From Acidobacteriaceae bacterium (lineage in GTDB: Bacteria; Acidobacteriota; Terriglobia; Terriglobales; Acidobacteriaceae): DNA of 64,000 nt. Made by a program: the position numbers and the translations under genes. Where the stretch lies: positions 47,765 to 111,764 of the forward strand of contig PLGG01000062.1 of NCBI GenBank assembly GCA_003138515.1, in the 5' to 3' direction. This document shows, one piece after another, positions 18,549-30,867 of the stretch. The notes below the pieces were generated by a model. The model did no database searches, was not told the origin of the DNA, and was given only the letters and a program-made list of their open reading frames with translations. Every line of letters begins with the position of its first letter. Positions within the stretch are counted from its first letter, which is position 1.

Positions 18549-19763
18549 TTGCTGACCGACACGGAAATTCGCAAATCCAGACCCACAGACAAGTCGTATC
18601 GGCTGCCCGATGGCAAAGGGCTGTTTCTCTTCATCACCCCGACGGGTGGCAAGCTCTGGCGTTTCAAGTACCGGCATGACGCGAAGCAAAAGCTCATGGC
18701 GCTTGGACAATATCCGGATGTGCCTCTGGTCCTGGCACGGGAGCGCCATGCTGCGGCTCGCGCACTGTTGGCGACAGGCGTTGACCCGATGCAGGTGCGG
18801 AAGACTGAGAAAATCGCGCGCAAGGCTACTTCCGAGAACTCCTTCCGAACCATCGCCGGCCTATGGCTCGAACACTGGCGCGTTGGCAAGAGCGGTCAGC
18901 ACGTTGACTCCACACGAAGGCGCCTAGAGGCAAATGTCTTTCCGCTGTTAGGCGCGCGCCCCATCACGGAGATTGAGGCGCCGGAATTGGTAACGATGGT
19001 CAAGTCAATAGAAGGGAGAGGCGTAGGCGATCTTGCAAAAAGGGCGCTGGAAACGACCGGGCAGATATTTAGGTTCGGCATTGCCCACGGCTATACGAAG
19101 CGCAATCCGGCTGCCGAGATCAAGCCCAGCGACATTCTGCGGCCAACGAAAAAGACCAATCTGGCCCGTATCGATGTGAAAGAACTGCCCGCCCTGCTTC
19201 GGGCCATCGAGGTTTATCAGGGTACGCATATTACCCGGCTGGCCATGAAGCTGCTCGCCTTGACGTTTGTTCGTACCACCGAACTGATAGGCGCGCGCTG
19301 GGAAGAATTCGATCTTGAGGCGCGCCGGTGGAATATCCCTGCATGGCGCATGAAGATGAAAACCCCGCACATTGTCGCACTGTCCTCACAAACAATCGAG
19401 GTGCTGGAATTGGTGCGGTCGTTGGCAAGGAGCGAGGAGTTCCTCTTCCCTGGTGACCGCAATCCTGATAAGCCGATGAGCAACAACACAATTTTGCTCG
19501 CGTTGAAGCGCATGGGTTACCAAGGCCGCATGACCGGCCACGGCTTCCGAGGTTTGGCGTCCACCATCCTGCACGAGCAAGGTTATGCGCATGAGCACAT
19601 CGAATTGCAACTTGCCCATGCCCCGCGCAATGCCGTTAGCGCTGCCTACAATCATGCACTCTACCTGGAGCCACGCGCCAAGATGATGCAGGACTGGGCT
19701 GACTTTCTGGAGCATGCACAGCGCAGAGGCAAGGTACTGCCCTTCCCTGGAACAGCGGCATAG
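18549..19763 (+). CDS. P4-type tyrosine integrase (DUF4102 N-terminal domain)
   Basis: MLTDTEIRKSRPTDKSYRLPDGKGLFLFITPTGGKLWRFKYRHDAKQKLMALGQYPDVPLVLAR; catalytic region MTGHGFRGLASTILHEQG...QLAHAPRNAVSAAYNHALYLEPRAKMMQ. Confidence 0.95.
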   Translation: MLTDTEIRKSRPTDKSYRLPDGKGLFLFITPTGGKLWRFKYRHDAKQKLMALGQYPDVPLVLARERHAAARALLATGVDPMQVRKTEKIARKATSENSFRTIAGLWLEHWRVGKSGQHVDSTRRRLEANVFPLLGARPITEIEAPELVTMVKSIEGRGVGDLAKRALETTGQIFRFGIAHGYTKRNPAAEIKPSDILRPTKKTNLARIDVKELPALLRAIEVYQGTHITRLAMKLLALTFVRTTELIGARWEEFDLEARRWNIPAWRMKMKTPHIVALSSQTIEVLELVRSLARSEEFLFPGDRNPDKPMSNNTILLALKRMGYQGRMTGHGFRGLASTILHEQGYAHEHIELQLAHAPRNAVSAAYNHALYLEPRAKMMQDWADFLEHAQRRGKVLPFPGTAA

Positions 19764-19852
19764 CCATTCGGTCAACTCGGCCGGCAGAGAATCAGGCCAT
19801 GCCCCGCAATCCAATCCCAGACGGATGCGAAGGCGGAATCCCGCTCCGGGCC

Positions 19853-20083
19853 TCATCTTGACGACAACGGATTCACGCCAGTGCGTCGCCCCCTGACTTC
19901 TCGGCTGACCTCTATCTGGCGGGCAATCCACTCCTCAATCTCTGCTTCAATCCAGCCGACAGCTCTGGCCCCGAGCGACACTGGCGTTGGGAACCTTCCT
20001 TCGGTAACGCGCAGATAGACGGTGCTGCGTGACAATCCGGTGCGATCCAATACGACTGGCAGTCTCAGAATCTTTCTCGGCAT
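19853..20083 (-). CDS. AlpA-family transcriptional regulator
   Basis: MPRKILRLPVVLDRTGLSRSTVYLRVTEGRFPTPVSLGARAVGWIEAEIEEWIARQI. Confidence 0.88.
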   Translation of the reverse strand: MPRKILRLPVVLDRTGLSRSTVYLRVTEGRFPTPVSLGARAVGWIEAEIEEWIARQIEVSREVRGRRTGVNPLSSR

Positions 20084-20374
20084 CCCATTACCTCATTGGT
20101 TGAGTTGCATTTGAATTACGTGCGGTTTTACCAAGCCCACGGAGCAAAGTAGCTGCCGAATTTGTCTGCAAACCCGCCGTAGCCAACTTCGTTTCCCTCG
20201 CGCTCTTGTCTGACTTTTCTCCAGGATGCACTGCACGGTTATGTTCTCTTTTATGAACCAACCTCACAGACATCCCGCCAAAAACGTTTGCGGGTCGTTG
20301 CGCGGCATGGTCATCAATGCACCCCTTTCTTACAGCGGTACGTCCGGTTTCATTGGCAAGCGACTGCGAGCTTG

Positions 20375-20705
20375 CTAACCAGGGGGCGAAGGCTGTGTTC
20401 TCCCTTTACGAACCTCGATTGCCGACACCTCTTCCGCTTCCCGATTCAGTTTCTTCATGTAGCCAGACAATGCTGTTGCGGTGATTCTCAAGCCGTTTTC
20501 CTCAAAAAGACCGACCAGCATCTTGAGCAGTATCCCCGTTTCCGAAGCTCTGACAGTTGAGGGAATACCGCCCGTACAATCCCGCCCATCCTGTACGAAG
20601 CGGGTTGCGACGCAGGTTCGTTTGCCTTTCCTTGAGGAACGCACGAAACTCCTCGATATTGTGCGACGAGAGTACTTGCGTCCTGCGACGAGCCTCATTC
20701 TCCAT
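20375..20705 (-). pseudogene. Possible frameshifted small ORF
   Basis: MENEARRRTQVLSSHNIEEFRAFLKERQTNLRR (ORF 20502-20705) and ETGILLKMLVGLFEENGLRITATALSGYMKKLNREAEEV (ORF ending 20375) overlap in different frames on the same strand and look like two halves of one protein. Confidence 0.35.
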
Positions 20706-20846
20706 AAAACGAAATTAAACCACGTTGACGTGTCTGCTGTCAAATATGTATTATTGTGTTGGTGGAGATGGAAAAGCTGGTAAGCGTGAAGGCAAGGTAG
20801 GCGCTGGATATACCGAAACTCCCTGCGGTCGTTTTGGCATATCCAC

Positions 20847-20912
20847 AGGCCCCAACCCAATCCGCTTCGCTACTCGGGTTTGGGCCTGCGCACCTTGCTC
20901 AGGGCTTCGCCC
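20847..20912. other. Candidate oriT: two inverted repeats upstream of mobC/relaxase
   Basis: AGGCCCCAACCC(20847-20858)/GGGTTTGGGCCT(20876-20887), 12-bp arms with one mismatch and 17-nt loop; GGGC-TTC-GCCC at 20902-20912. Confidence 0.45.
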
Positions 20913-20935
20913 CGAGACCCCACAGGAGCACCGAA

Positions 20936-21262
20936 ATGGCAACGCCAAAGCAGACGGAACATCGCCGAGGGTTGCTCATCAAACTCTTGTCCCAAAAGAA
21001 GGAAATCATTCGCCAACAAGCTCATCTCGCCGGCCTAACGGTCAGCGAATACATTCGTAAATGCGCTCTGAACAGACCAATACGTTCCCGAGTAAGCCGG
21101 GAAGTCGCCGCTGAACTCAGCAAGCTGTTTGGACTGCAAAAGCATCTTCTGATGGAGATCAAGAACCTTCCCAACGAAGAAGAACTGCGCCGTGAACTCA
21201 ACTCGGTGCTATCGGAACTGCACACGGCGCTAGCCACGTTCAACAAGAAAACCGCGGAGTAA
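20936..21262 (+). CDS. MobC-like relaxosome accessory protein
   Basis: QKKEIIRQQAHLAGLTVSEYIRKCALNRPI RHH/MobC-like, directly precedes relaxase. Confidence 0.75.
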   Translation: MATPKQTEHRRGLLIKLLSQKKEIIRQQAHLAGLTVSEYIRKCALNRPIRSRVSREVAAELSKLFGLQKHLLMEIKNLPNEEELRRELNSVLSELHTALATFNKKTAE

Positions 21263-21264
21263 GC

Positions 21265-23394
21265 ATGACCGCCAAAGTTCAACCCGCTCGGCAAAGCTCC
21301 GGCAGCTTCAAGCGACTACTCAAGTACCTAACAGAGGAACGCGATGCCGATACAGGGAAACCTATTTTGCGAGGAGACGTTGTAGTGTCGGACAACCTTG
21401 CAGGGTTGGACACTGTGGCAGTTCAGATGGAGGGGATTGCCTTTCTGAACCCTCGCTGCAAGGATGCGCTTTGTCATTATGAACTGTCCTGGCCTCCAGG
21501 AGAACGTCCCACTCGCCCACAATGGATCGACTGCGCGACGCACACGTTGAAAGCACTTGGATACCGAGACCATCAATTCATGCTTGTCGCGCACGACGAC
21601 AGGAAGCACTTTCACATCCACATCATGGTAAACAAGGTCCATCCCGAGACCTTCAAAGCGCATACACCTTATCGGAACTGGTTGACGCTTGATGCCGCAA
21701 TGCGCGTCCTCGAAGCGAAATATGGCTGGACACACACGGCGGGTCCGACACGTTGGGATGAGCAATCGAAACAGGCAGTACGCACATCACGTTCCGAGCG
21801 CAATGCGCTTCGGTCTGCGCGACAACTGCCGACCGGTGCGGCGGCAAAGTATGAGCATTATCACGATAAGGAATCACTGCAAACCTATATACGCCGGGAA
21901 ATGGCCCCTCGTGTACGACAACTTCTCATCCGGGGCAATGTGACATGGGACGATCTCCACATCCTTTTGTCGAAAGCTCATCTCCGGCTTGAGAAGGGGG
22001 AATCGGGCGGATACACAGTCCTTGCCACTGACCACAACATCCGCGTGAAAGCATCCGACGTATTCCGCAACAACTTCGCTGGAAAGGTCAAACGTCAGGC
22101 GACGGAAACCGCTCTTGGCCCGTGGGCACCGGCCTCAACATACATTCAAACCTCCGCGCCACATCCGGCACAACATAGCGAACGTAACGTCACCCTGAGA
22201 GAGGAACGTAAGGCGCAACGACGCCAGGACCGCGATGCCTTGATGGCCGAATATAACCAGTATCGCAATCGGCAACGGGAGGTGTGCAGGGGCATCACCG
22301 CCGATGGGCGTAAGGACAGTAAAAACCTGCTTGAGGTTTTGCGGCAACAGAAGAAAGAGATTCGCGCATCCGCGTTGTCATGGCCGGACAAGAAAGTTCT
22401 GCTCTCCCAGGCTGCGGCCCATTCCGTCCTCGAAGTGCATTCCCTGAAGCTATCCATTCAAAAGCGTCGGCAGGAGGCATTTCCGAAGAATCTCCGCACA
22501 TGGGTAGCGGACAGGGCCAACGAGGGAGATGCGCGGGCGGCCGCGCAACTTCGAGGATGGCGCTATGCGGATCAACGAAATCAGCGCCGGCTCGATGCAA
22601 CCCTGGAACCAAGCGCACTGCATATCGGGCCGCCGCCCGATTGTGACAGCGGCACCGACTGGGCCGACTTCGAGCAACAACGGCTTGCGGACCAACAGAA
22701 GCAACAGGCCCTTGCCAACCAGATCGCCGCGACGCGTATCTGGACGATCAACCGGAAAACCGGCGACGTGTCGTACATGCTGAACGGCAGGGTTTCCGTC
22801 ATCGACCGCGGGCGCCTTGTGACCGTACTCAACCAGGACGAAGAGGCAATTGTCTTCGGGTTGGAGATGGCCGTCCAGAAATACGGATCGCGGATCGCAT
22901 GTACTGGAAGCGAAAAGTGGAAGCGGATGGTTACCTGGTGCGCGATCAGGCACGGCATCTTCGCCCAATTCACGGACCCGGAGATGCAAGGCGCCTTCCA
23001 CCAGGAACAACTCCTGGCGCATCCTCTCCAACTCCGAGCTGGGCGACTGCATTCCATCGAAACCAGGCTCAGAACTGAGGGAACCGAGGATTTGATCTTC
23101 ACCGACGAAACGGATGCGAGTCTGCTCCTCTCAAGTCTCCAGCCTGCCGCCCAGTCCCGGCAACTTCTCGAAATCCTGAAAACATCGCAACAGCCAGAGC
23201 CGAAGGCGAATGTAGGTGGCAAGCTGACAATCGCGCTTGTCCGGTCTTCCACGGGCCAACCGGCTTTCAAAGTATCGATTCACGAGGGGAAGCGGCAAGA
23301 GATCATCGACCGGGTTGCTCAACTCCGGCAGACTGCATATCTGGCATCGCGCAACAACTTCAGAATGCCCAGCAACGAACGTGGTGGCAGATAG
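21265..23394 (+). CDS. MobA/TraI-type (MOBP-like) relaxase with LPD7-like C-terminal domain
   Basis: FKRLLKYLTEE..., HxH metal motif (DRKHFHIHIMVNKVHPET), ALGYRDHQFMLVAHDD; C-terminal RVSVIDRGRLVTVLNQDEEAIVFGLEMAVQKYGSRIACTGSEKWKRMV. Confidence 0.88.
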   Translation: MTAKVQPARQSSGSFKRLLKYLTEERDADTGKPILRGDVVVSDNLAGLDTVAVQMEGIAFLNPRCKDALCHYELSWPPGERPTRPQWIDCATHTLKALGYRDHQFMLVAHDDRKHFHIHIMVNKVHPETFKAHTPYRNWLTLDAAMRVLEAKYGWTHTAGPTRWDEQSKQAVRTSRSERNALRSARQLPTGAAAKYEHYHDKESLQTYIRREMAPRVRQLLIRGNVTWDDLHILLSKAHLRLEKGESGGYTVLATDHNIRVKASDVFRNNFAGKVKRQATETALGPWAPASTYIQTSAPHPAQHSERNVTLREERKAQRRQDRDALMAEYNQYRNRQREVCRGITADGRKDSKNLLEVLRQQKKEIRASALSWPDKKVLLSQAAAHSVLEVHSLKLSIQKRRQEAFPKNLRTWVADRANEGDARAAAQLRGWRYADQRNQRRLDATLEPSALHIGPPPDCDSGTDWADFEQQRLADQQKQQALANQIAATRIWTINRKTGDVSYMLNGRVSVIDRGRLVTVLNQDEEAIVFGLEMAVQKYGSRIACTGSEKWKRMVTWCAIRHGIFAQFTDPEMQGAFHQEQLLAHPLQLRAGRLHSIETRLRTEGTEDLIFTDETDASLLLSSLQPAAQSRQLLEILKTSQQPEPKANVGGKLTIALVRSSTGQPAFKVSIHEGKRQEIIDRVAQLRQTAYLASRNNFRMPSNERGGR

Positions 23395-23523
23395 CTCATA
23401 GCTGAGGAAATCCTCCATCGACTGCGAAGTGCTTGAACAATGCGCCACGGCTGATTGGAGGGAAGCTGTCCACGATCATCGCGTGAATGCGGCCGCCGTT
23501 TGAACAATGCCCTGACGACGAAA

Positions 23524-23979
23524 CTATGCGAATGTGGATTGGACTGGCGTCTTGAGTTTATAAACGGCTGCGAAGTAGGCCACCATCACGCGAAACGTCT
23601 TGGACTTATTCACGCCGCCAAGAATTTCCCCGCCGACTCTCTCCAGTTCATCCGCAATCTCGTAGGTCAACGCAAACACAAAAGAGGTGTCGATACTTTG
23701 AAATGGAATGTTCAGCCACGGGTTGTTGTAGAACGCAAGGAGTTGCGCCTGCGCGGCTTTGCTCTTGAAATTCATGATGATGTGCTCAGCGAGCGCGTTC
23801 TGTTTCCGGATTTTCAGCACGGCAAAGAGCTGGCTAAAATGTGTCTTGGTGAATTTGGAATCCACCGTAAGCCGGACCTGAATCCGCTTCTCCGCGGGAG
23901 AAACGACTCTGCGCTTCGCTATGGTTGTGGTCTTCATCTGAGGGGCAGTGTCTTCTCCTTGTCGTGCTGTAGTATACAT
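23524..23979 (-). CDS. Hypothetical protein on island
   Basis: Complete 151-aa ORF downstream of relaxase with a coherent composition. Confidence 0.5.
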   Translation of the reverse strand: MYTTARQGEDTAPQMKTTTIAKRRVVSPAEKRIQVRLTVDSKFTKTHFSQLFAVLKIRKQNALAEHIIMNFKSKAAQAQLLAFYNNPWLNIPFQSIDTSFVFALTYEIADELERVGGEILGGVNKSKTFRVMVAYFAAVYKLKTPVQSTFA

Positions 23980-24188
23980 CAGAACTATATGTCAAGAACG
24001 AGAATGCGCCAACCGGTAGGAATCAAAAGAGCTTCCATGAGGGCAATCTCCGGGGGTAGTAGTGGATTCATTGCATGGAGAAGGGCTCGAATGAATCACG
24101 ACAAATCGAACCGTGGTGGAGGAAGAGAAAAGGAGACGGGCGAGGGACTGGGCAGCGCGCTAAACTTGGCATCGCGCGAGAGCATACA

Positions 24189-24214
24189 GATTTGAACCTC
24201 CGACCCCCTGGTCC
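24189..24214 (-). other. tRNA-Pro(CGG)-like remnant (anticodon loop to T loop), candidate vestigial att core
   Basis: Minus-strand ttcgggaccagggggtcggaggttcaaatc reads like the anticodon-to-T-loop part of a tRNA-Pro; the flanks do not continue a tRNA. Confidence 0.5.
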
Positions 24215-24271
24215 CGAAACAGCCACTGATGTGCTAACTTGTTGATTCGTTTAGGTTGGTAGTGCGTCTAG

Positions 24272-24323
24272 TTGGACCCAAATACATGGTTTTCGGCAGC
24301 AATTGGACCCAAGTTGGACCCAA
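24272..24323 (+). repeat. TTGGACCCAA direct repeats x3
   Basis: 24272-24281, 24303-24312, 24314-24323; last two are spaced 11 bp. Confidence 0.85.
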
Positions 24324-24495
24324 GTTTTTGTCTCAGCGTTTAGTTGTTTCCGGATTGGCGACAAACCACCCAGAACTTGGATCACGGTCGGGTCAAGTCC
24401 AGTAACCTGCGTGGTGATCATCATTCAAAGGCACACTCTGCCCTTGACAGTAGCAGTATTCCGGTGCGTTCCTGAAGGCAGCGAGGAGACAGGCT

Positions 24496-25641
24496 ATGAA
24501 CAGCTGTGCGCAAGGAATGGTCACACTGGCTTTGGCGCTGAGCCCGCTGGTGTGCTATGGCGACTCGAGCTACCGGGAGACGACGCAGATGACCGGGGGC
24601 CAACTGGTGGATTCGCTGAAGAGCATCCCGTTTATGTCGAAGCAATTGAAGGGCCTGACCGATCCGATGACCACCACGACGATGGTGCACGGGAACCAGA
24701 AGGCGGTGGTGAGGAACGAATCGACGGAGATTTACGACCTGGATAAGCAGGAGATCATCCACATCGACACTGTCAGAAAAAAGTACAGCGTGGATACCTT
24801 TGCCGACATGCGAAAGATGATGGCCAAGATGCCGGACATGATGAAGCAAGCGCAGGCGCAGGCCGCGGCGGCCCAGGCGCAGGCGCAGGCGCAGCAAACT
24901 CAGATGCCGGCCAGCAATCTGCAATACAGCTTTTCGGTGTCGGTGAACGATACGGGGCTTCAGCAGGTGGTGAACGGCCTGAACGCGAAGCAGCATATTC
25001 TGAAGTTGACGGCGATCGTGACCGATCCGAGTAATCCGGGCACTAGCGTGACCTACACAACGACCTCAGAAATCTGGACCACGCCGGATGTGCCCGAAGA
25101 GATCAAAGACGCCCAGGACTTTGATATCCGCTTTGGGCAGGCGCTGATGTCCGGGGTGGACCTGTCTGCGTACCTGAACATGCGGGGCAACTCGTCGAAC
25201 GCGGCGATGGCGCAAATGTTTGCCGGCAAGCCGGGCGCGGCCGAGGCCTTTCAACAGATGGGGAAGGAACTGGCGAAGATCAAGGGGACCCGGATTCTGG
25301 GGAAGACGAGCATGGGCGGATTGGGGACGGGCATGGCACAGCCGCAGGGAGGGAGTGCAGCCAGCGGCCCCGCCGAAACGGGGACTGGAGGCAACATCGT
25401 GGCTCAAGCGGTGTCAGGTCTCGGCGGGTTATGGGGCAAGAAGAAGTCACAGCCTGCCAGCACGGCGCCGACAGCGAGCCCAACGAATACGCCGCAGACT
25501 CCCGGAGAAACGACGCTAGTGGAAACCACCACGCAGAAATCAAACTTCTCGCACGATCCAATTCCGACGTCCGCTTTCCAGATTCCGGAGGGGTTCAAGC
25601 AGGTGCCTTCGCCGCTGGAGCAGACGCTGGCGAACCAATGA
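24496..25641 (+). CDS. Secreted/periplasmic hypothetical protein (DUF4412-like), low-complexity AQ-rich segment
   Basis: Signal-like start, METQ-type beta-rich region, AQAQAAAAQAQAQAQQTQ tract. Confidence 0.6.
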   Translation: MNSCAQGMVTLALALSPLVCYGDSSYRETTQMTGGQLVDSLKSIPFMSKQLKGLTDPMTTTTMVHGNQKAVVRNESTEIYDLDKQEIIHIDTVRKKYSVDTFADMRKMMAKMPDMMKQAQAQAAAAQAQAQAQQTQMPASNLQYSFSVSVNDTGLQQVVNGLNAKQHILKLTAIVTDPSNPGTSVTYTTTSEIWTTPDVPEEIKDAQDFDIRFGQALMSGVDLSAYLNMRGNSSNAAMAQMFAGKPGAAEAFQQMGKELAKIKGTRILGKTSMGGLGTGMAQPQGGSAASGPAETGTGGNIVAQAVSGLGGLWGKKKSQPASTAPTASPTNTPQTPGETTLVETTTQKSNFSHDPIPTSAFQIPEGFKQVPSPLEQTLANQ

Positions 25642-25967
25642 TGCGGCCCGAACCGCGACCGGGCTGCGGATCTGCATGTTCCTGAGGCCCGGTTCTGGGC
25701 GCGCGGTCAAGGCACGGTGAGCTGTTCACCAATTGCGCGTTTCGGATCGCGTGTTGGGTCGAGTGGTGAAGCTCCGCCAGCTTGGTATCAGTCCCGGTTG
25801 ACCGCCAATCCGGAAGGTGCACCATTTTTGGTAAGGTCCGGTTGGCCGACTAAACGCCCAGAATTCGCAGTTCTGCGCCTATCAGGCCTACGTGAACGAC
25901 TCGGCCATCTGACACCAGTTCTCATAATTACAGGATTGCATCAGGCAAGTCTGTTCGGCTGCAAAGT

Positions 25968-26936
25968 TCAGAAACATGCGATCGGTTGTTGTTTCCGGAC
26001 TTTACCGGGAAGGCTACGAAGCGCGAGAGTCTTGCTAACTCGGGGAATCAATATCATGCGCAAGTATTCTCGCGTGAGGATCGCGCGCAACCGGACCGCG
26101 ATGGCCGAGTCACAGGGGACCTGCAGGGAGCGGCAGCGGTCGATGGCTGACCTCAGGTCGCGCAGGAATGCCACGCAGGACGGGCAAGCCTCAATATGAC
26201 TGCGCATCTGTTCGCAGGTGAGCGGTTCCACCCTTCCGTCCAGGTATTCGGAAAGATTGCCGAACAGCTCTCTGCATTCATCGGGGCGTTGCCGGCCCTT
26301 GAGTCTGAGCTTCTTGGGCGTCTTTGCCAACACTTGGTTGTTCTTCGTGCGCTTCAATGAGTTATTCAGAACCAGGTTCATCTCCTTGCGCACGCTCAGA
26401 CGTGCACGATGAAGGCGAATCCGGACAGTTCCCTGCTTGAGGTCGAGAATCTGCGCAACCTGCTCGGTCGTTAACTCCTCCATATCATGAAGCACGAGAA
26501 CGATGCGCAGAGGCGCCGGGATGCGAAGAATTGCCTGATGCAACAGTTGGTGCTGCTCGGCATGGAGGAAATTGCCTTCGGGGCTCTCGCCCGCATCCTG
26601 CAGCAATCGTCCCAGCTCAGCCTCATCCGGCATCAATTCATCCAGTGAGAAGGTGTGGGCCGGAGCGTGAGACGGCTTGCGGCGCATGCGCCAGCAGCGG
26701 TTTCTGGTGACGGTATATAGCCAGACAGCAAGTTGCTGCGGCTCCTGGATTTTGGCCAGATGACCGAGCGATCGGGAAAGGACTTCCTGCATCGTGTCTT
26801 CCGCGTCTTCTCGATGCCCGCAGACCTTCATGCTGAAGGAATAGACCGTATTCTGCAGCAGGCCGATCGCCTCTTCGATGGCTTCAGGAGTATTTCGTTG
26901 CAGGAGTTCCGTGGCTCGGATCAGTTCAGGTCGCAT
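25968..26936 (-). CDS. ECF-type sigma factor with fused C-terminal zinc-finger (anti-sigma-like) domain
   Basis: Sigma2 (HREDAEDTMQEVLSRSLGHL...AVWLYTVTRNRCWRMRR), sigma4 (IPAPLRIVLVLHDMEELTTEQVAQILDLKQGTVRIRLHRAR), C-terminal CRELFGNLSEYLDGRVEPLTCEQMRSHIEACPSC (HxxxCxxC). Confidence 0.88.
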   Translation of the reverse strand: MRPELIRATELLQRNTPEAIEEAIGLLQNTVYSFSMKVCGHREDAEDTMQEVLSRSLGHLAKIQEPQQLAVWLYTVTRNRCWRMRRKPSHAPAHTFSLDELMPDEAELGRLLQDAGESPEGNFLHAEQHQLLHQAILRIPAPLRIVLVLHDMEELTTEQVAQILDLKQGTVRIRLHRARLSVRKEMNLVLNNSLKRTKNNQVLAKTPKKLRLKGRQRPDECRELFGNLSEYLDGRVEPLTCEQMRSHIEACPSCVAFLRDLRSAIDRCRSLQVPCDSAIAVRLRAILTREYLRMILIPRVSKTLALRSLPGKVRKQQPIACF

Positions 26937-27033
26937 CGTATGGAGTCGTCGAGAGCAAGATCAGTATATTCGCCGGCGTGGAGGAATGTAGGTTGGTTTC
27001 CGAGTCCACCGCACTGGCCATGCTAAACAGGTC

Positions 27034-27303
27034 TCACTTCGGGCAGTGAGCCCCGGCATTGTCCACTCTCAAAGACGACTCAATCATCTTGAGACAGATC
27101 GGAGAGATCTTCTTCAGCCATGGCTTCTCGCTTGCGCTTTGCGGCCCCGAGCACAAAGCCATCCATGCTCGCAGGAGTGCCATTGCCAATTCCATCTCGG
27201 CTCCGGGATGCTGCGCTTCCAGCCGAAACATCTGGCGATAAACCTCATCCCGAATCCGTCTGCTTTGAAGACTGGCGCGCATAGCCGGCTCACTACCTCG
27301 CAC
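27034..27303 (-). CDS. Hypothetical protein
   Basis: 89-aa ORF overlapping the end of the DUF2892-like gene, same strand. Confidence 0.4.
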   Translation of the reverse strand: MRGSEPAMRASLQSRRIRDEVYRQMFRLEAQHPGAEMELAMALLRAWMALCSGPQSASEKPWLKKISPICLKMIESSLRVDNAGAHCPK

Positions 27304-27495
27304 CGTAATCGGCGTCTCTCAATCCCATGGCTCGCAGGATAGCCATGCCTGGGCACCAATTGGTAAAGGCCGATTGCAAGAGGTTGAGGCCCACGAAAAC
27401 CGTCAGCCACAGCCAGTAGAGCGAGAAGTAATGAGCAAGGGCAAACGACAGGAGGACCATGACACCCGCCATCAGGCGCAAACCGCGTTCAACCG

Positions 27496-27499
<4 letters not shown>
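27293..27499 (-). CDS. DUF2892-like (YgaP transmembrane) protein
   Basis: MTVERGLRLMAGVMVLLSFALAHYFSLYWLWLTVFVGLNLLQSAFTNWCPGMAILRAMGLRD; start overlaps RND stop. Confidence 0.8.
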
Positions 27500-30660
<3,161 letters not shown>

Positions 30661-30663
<3 letters not shown>

Positions 30664-30757
30664 CGACGCGGAGCTTCACTTGAAGAAAGCGGTTTCGCTG
30701 GCTCCCGATTCGTCCACTGCAAAGGACGCGCGGACAGCACTGCAAGGCTTGGGATAA
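30661..30757 (+). pseudogene. 3' fragment of a TPR-protein gene
   Basis: + frame ANDAELHLKKAVSLAPDSSTAKDARTALQGLG* is TPR-tail-like and begins exactly where RND homology stops. Confidence 0.55.
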
Positions 30758-30867
30758 GGTTTCACCGCAGTTCAACAGAAAACGCGTTTAGAGCTTCTTT
30801 CAACATCGCATCCCGCCGCGAATTAGCCGTTCCGGCGGCGGCAACAAGGGACCCATAGTTACGCTGC

